Positions 43,501-43,669 of a stretch of DNA of 43,669 nt are shown here, in pieces. This DNA comes from an uncultured Bacteroidales bacterium (GTDB taxonomy: Bacteria > Bacteroidota > Bacteroidia > Bacteroidales > F082). The notes beneath the pieces are model-generated. The model made no database searches and was not told the DNA's origin. It worked only from the letters and a program-made list of their open reading frames with translations. Position 1 is the first letter of the stretch, and every line of letters begins with the position of its first letter. Position numbers and translations under genes: made by a program. The stretch covers positions 1-43,669 of the forward strand of contig CALAZZ010000092.1 in the NCBI GenBank assembly GCA_937926515.1, written 5' to 3'.

Positions 43501-43669
43501 CCTGAAGGCAGTTGATCAACCACCTCTACGCCAGTAGCATTGGACGGGCCGTTGTTCACCACGGTCAAGGTGAACACCACATTGCTTCCGACATCAGGCA
43601 TCGGATTGTCCACAGTCTTGCTTATTTCAAGGTCAGCCAACGGATTTGGCGATGCTGTTTCACTGTCTT
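37563..43669 (-). CDS. Giant T9SS type B surface adhesin, DUF11, cadherin-like, SprB and PKD repeats (5' partial)
   Basis: At least 2034 residues; the frame stays open to the window edge, so the start and any signal peptide are outside (an internal ATG at 43640 is not the start). From the N-terminal side there are two near-identical DUF11/conserved repeats and a diverged third. Three cadherin-like/Big repeats follow (e.g. PVAIDDINNTLINTPVAGD and DFDPDGDPLTLNL), then a fourth DUF11 (about 41320-41670), another Big, eight SprB repeats (about 39135-41000, core DVSCYGGSDGSV...GGTAPYSYSL), PKD/Ig-like repeats, and a last Big. The gliding-CTERM type B sorting domain (37563 to about 37860) has YNGVSPNGDGINDTW, IFNRWGDKI and DGTYYYVLKI. 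It is expected to be displayed as a filamentous adhesin with the PorP/SprF protein downstream. It may serve attachment or gliding. Confidence 0.9.
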   Translation of the reverse strand, partial: DSETASPNPLADLEISKTVDNPMPDVGSNVVFTLTVVNNGPSNATGVEVVDQLPSGYTYVSDNSGGAYNPGTGLWLIGSLANGASASLQITALVNASGNYVNTAVVSGDQDDPDEDNNEDSETASPNPLADLEISKTVDNPMPDVGSNVVFTLTVVNNGPSNATGVEVVDQLPSGYTYVSDNSGGAYNPGTGLWLIGSLANGASASLQITALVNASGNYVNTAVVSGDQDDPDEDNNEDSSSTSPVPVADLAIFKQVDNESPNVGTTVVFTLMVTNYGPSNATGVEVSDLLPSGFTYVSDNGGGSYDPDSGLWNIGALAVDDIASLELTVLVNSNGNGNYVNTASVSGDQFDPDLTNNLDSASVDPNHPPVAIDDINNTLINTPVAGDLLINDFDPDGDPLTLNLVPIVPPSNGTVIIFPDGTYLYTPDNDFVGSDSFVYEICDDGTPPLCDQAVVTISIIDPTPDINNPPIANNDAYIGYVDMSVVGNVITNDYDPDGNLDFESITLVGSPPDNGILTINPDGTFIFVPDEGFIGQVTFEYQVCDLGMPIYCDTAIVTITILPDPETNTTVAVDDSFFGMQDNPIEGNVLLNDYDPEGDNQFINTMPVVYPVNGSVVINPDGTIVYTPNPGYYGPDQFVYEVCDDGQPQACDQATVYLVIQPAPVLIADLEIIKSVSDATPLIGDEIVFTLTVVNNGPSSATGVEVVDQLPTGYTYVSDNSGGDYNPASGLWTIGNMANGASVELQITATVNASGNYMNIAVVDGDQDDPDISNNTDSAETYPDLIGPITFNEFIETCQNTPYSGNVLDNGDFDPLGGELYIETVPVLDPSFGTISLTANGDFTYTPNTGYSGYDLSVVSVCNEIGCTNDTLFITVHPSPVISNVIINDPICFGEASGSINITVNGGTPPYTYLWSNGTVGEDASNLISGTYDVLITDANGCQVAGGPYELTDPEPETIIVTDIVHTECNSAIGSARLTSSDGSSITLNGITQPSGSIFTDLPAGYHIATSNGICPATVGFNILNTNSDLFAMISEQIDVSCYGGSDGSVTVSVSGGTAPYSYSLSGGTPQASPTFSGLAAGEYGILVTDANGCTFNVSFDVDEPQLLILSLTSISHASCNGSNDAEIIVLASGGTTPYSYEVIDGPNNPDVNGNIITGMIAGFYTIQATDANECSATLDVEITEPEMLEILSANITHPICHGTATGSINIEVAGGILPYTFVWSNGASVQNPSNLSSGSYQVTITDANGCEVLGGPYTLFDPAVVTITASDIENTVCNGTTGSVVLTSSDGSSVTLNGETLPSGSTFTGLAAGYYIAYSNGSCQATVGFNILNENSDLFAMVTDQNDVSCYGGNDGHTTITASGGTAPYSFSLNGGTPQSDGVFTNLEAGEYGVLVTDADGCTYVVSFDIDQPTMLFAEIIASGNAGCAGGVDGFATVNATGGVPPYTYSWNTSPEQNTATASGLGAGNYEVTVTDSNGCQTVVSVEIEDGLPLMMEPVADITSVCANNMVQSIFLSASPINPEIVYTWTVVGDNIGLSDGSATGLNPHIPAFIASTAGTAVVSIKATLNDCVDLIEFSITVVDETLVDAGQNIEICVGSNMELSASASNYTNLQWTTSGTGTFNNPNGLNTNYIPSFGDELATQVVLSLTASGECGEVTDHVVVTIYPMATANAGPDVHICAGDSYQVTMASASSYSEIMWTHNGLGNLENANSINPIYHPAAGETGSIRLTIRVRGYFACNSEIITDEMELIINPGIDASAGMDVVTAANTSVQLDGSASGGSGIYAYSWEPASLLIQQNDQRPTTVALAESTLFRLTVIDLMTSCTATDSVWVHIEGMNMPPVAQPDWDTTAFQTPVVINILDNDHDPENSKLRVSICDFPQHGLVVINSDNTITYTPYAGYEGNDSLCYQICDEGMPILCDQAMVYLHVLPEFTLDDLIIYNGVSPNGDGINDTWIIEGIENYPDNEVMIFNRWGDKIRDFLRYDNVDVYWDATNNNGELVPDGTYYYVLKIKNLETFTGWIYVRSGQ
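39135..40991 (-). repeat. 927-bp higher-order tandem duplication of four SprB repeats
   Basis: Two diverged copies, about 40065-40991 and 39135-40064, each encode the same order of four SprB-type units. The unit starts are PIC(F/H)G, (E/V)CN, DVSCYGG, and SCNG/GCAGG. The Cys codons of the two PIC(F/H)G motifs are 927 bases apart (309 residues, in frame). The second and third units are most alike between copies (TVGFNILN(T/E)NSDLFAM and GGTAPYS(Y/F)SL). Copies differ at many positions, so the event is older than the 357-bp duplication. Confidence 0.8.
42955..43669 (-). repeat. Two near-identical 357-bp tandem repeats (DUF11 module), second cut by the window edge
   Basis: Bases 42955-43311 and 43312-43669 align end to end, with one difference seen (T at 43293, C at 43650). 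The unit is 357 bp, exactly 119 codons, and starts at the same phase of the reading frame. It encodes one DUF11 module (ADLEISKTVDN ... SGDQDDPDEDNNEDSETASP). Further copies are likely beyond the window edge. Near identity over 357 bases, including third positions, implies a recent duplication or gene conversion. Confidence 0.93.

Noticed and set aside
42955..43669. CRISPR-like or mobile-element explanation for the long repeats
   Set aside because: The repeats are in-frame protein modules of 119 codons with no spacers and no terminal inverted repeats. They belong to the adhesin coding sequence.

Overview
The window looks like a chromosomal segment from a free-living or environmental member of the Bacteroidota, possibly near Bacteroidales. 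The evidence is type IX secretion (T9SS) sorting domains of both kinds (A and B), a PorP/SprF and PorE-like pair, SprB-type repeats, a SusC-like outer-membrane barrel with a carboxypeptidase-type N-terminal domain, DUF4301, and several candidate promoters with the Bacteroidota -7 element TAnnTTTG. No phage, insertion sequence, CRISPR array or rRNA was seen.

Layout. Bases 154-14209 are all minus strand. In coordinate order they hold an outer-membrane beta-barrel, two polytopic membrane proteins flanking an AraC-type regulator, a DUF4440 protein, a CREST/alkaline-ceramidase-like membrane hydrolase coupled to an Old Yellow Enzyme, a CPD photolyase, a large TonB-receptor-like protein, and an rmuC-CPA2 antiporter pair. 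Bases 14317-28194 are almost all plus strand: yebC, a secreted V8-like protease with a T9SS tail, an alpha/beta hydrolase, two GNAT acetyltransferases, an S41 peptidase, a GNAT-DHFR-like-SDR operon, and then a peptide-handling stretch (GGT-like Ntn hydrolase, small Gly-rich Ca-binding-like secreted protein, C69 dipeptidase, AbgT transporter). One secreted DUF3108-like gene runs on the minus strand within it. Bases 28217-43669 are minus strand apart from two tandem tRNA-Leu genes: DUF4301, a 1194-residue secreted subtilisin with a dockerin and T9SS tail, and a three-gene T9SS surface operon.

How the genes fit together. The last 9.5 kb is a surface-adhesin unit: a giant repeat protein (cut by the window edge) with a type B sorting domain, a PorP/SprF partner 19 bp downstream, and a PorE-like periplasmic protein combining TPR, beta-propeller, OmpA and a C-terminal SPOR-like domain. 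The two T9SS type A proteases elsewhere would use the same secretion machine. The GGT-like/C69/AbgT stretch reads as extracytoplasmic cleavage of amide-linked glutamyl or dipeptide substrates followed by transport. That is an inference from gene order.

The observations most worth follow-up are the OmpA plus SPOR double peptidoglycan-binding architecture, the near-identical 357-bp repeats and the 927-bp higher-order repeat in the adhesin, the bacterial ceramidase-like gene coupled to an ene-reductase, the nucleotidyltransferase-like motifs in DUF4301, and the C69 peptidase whose nucleophile sits exactly at the signal-peptide junction.
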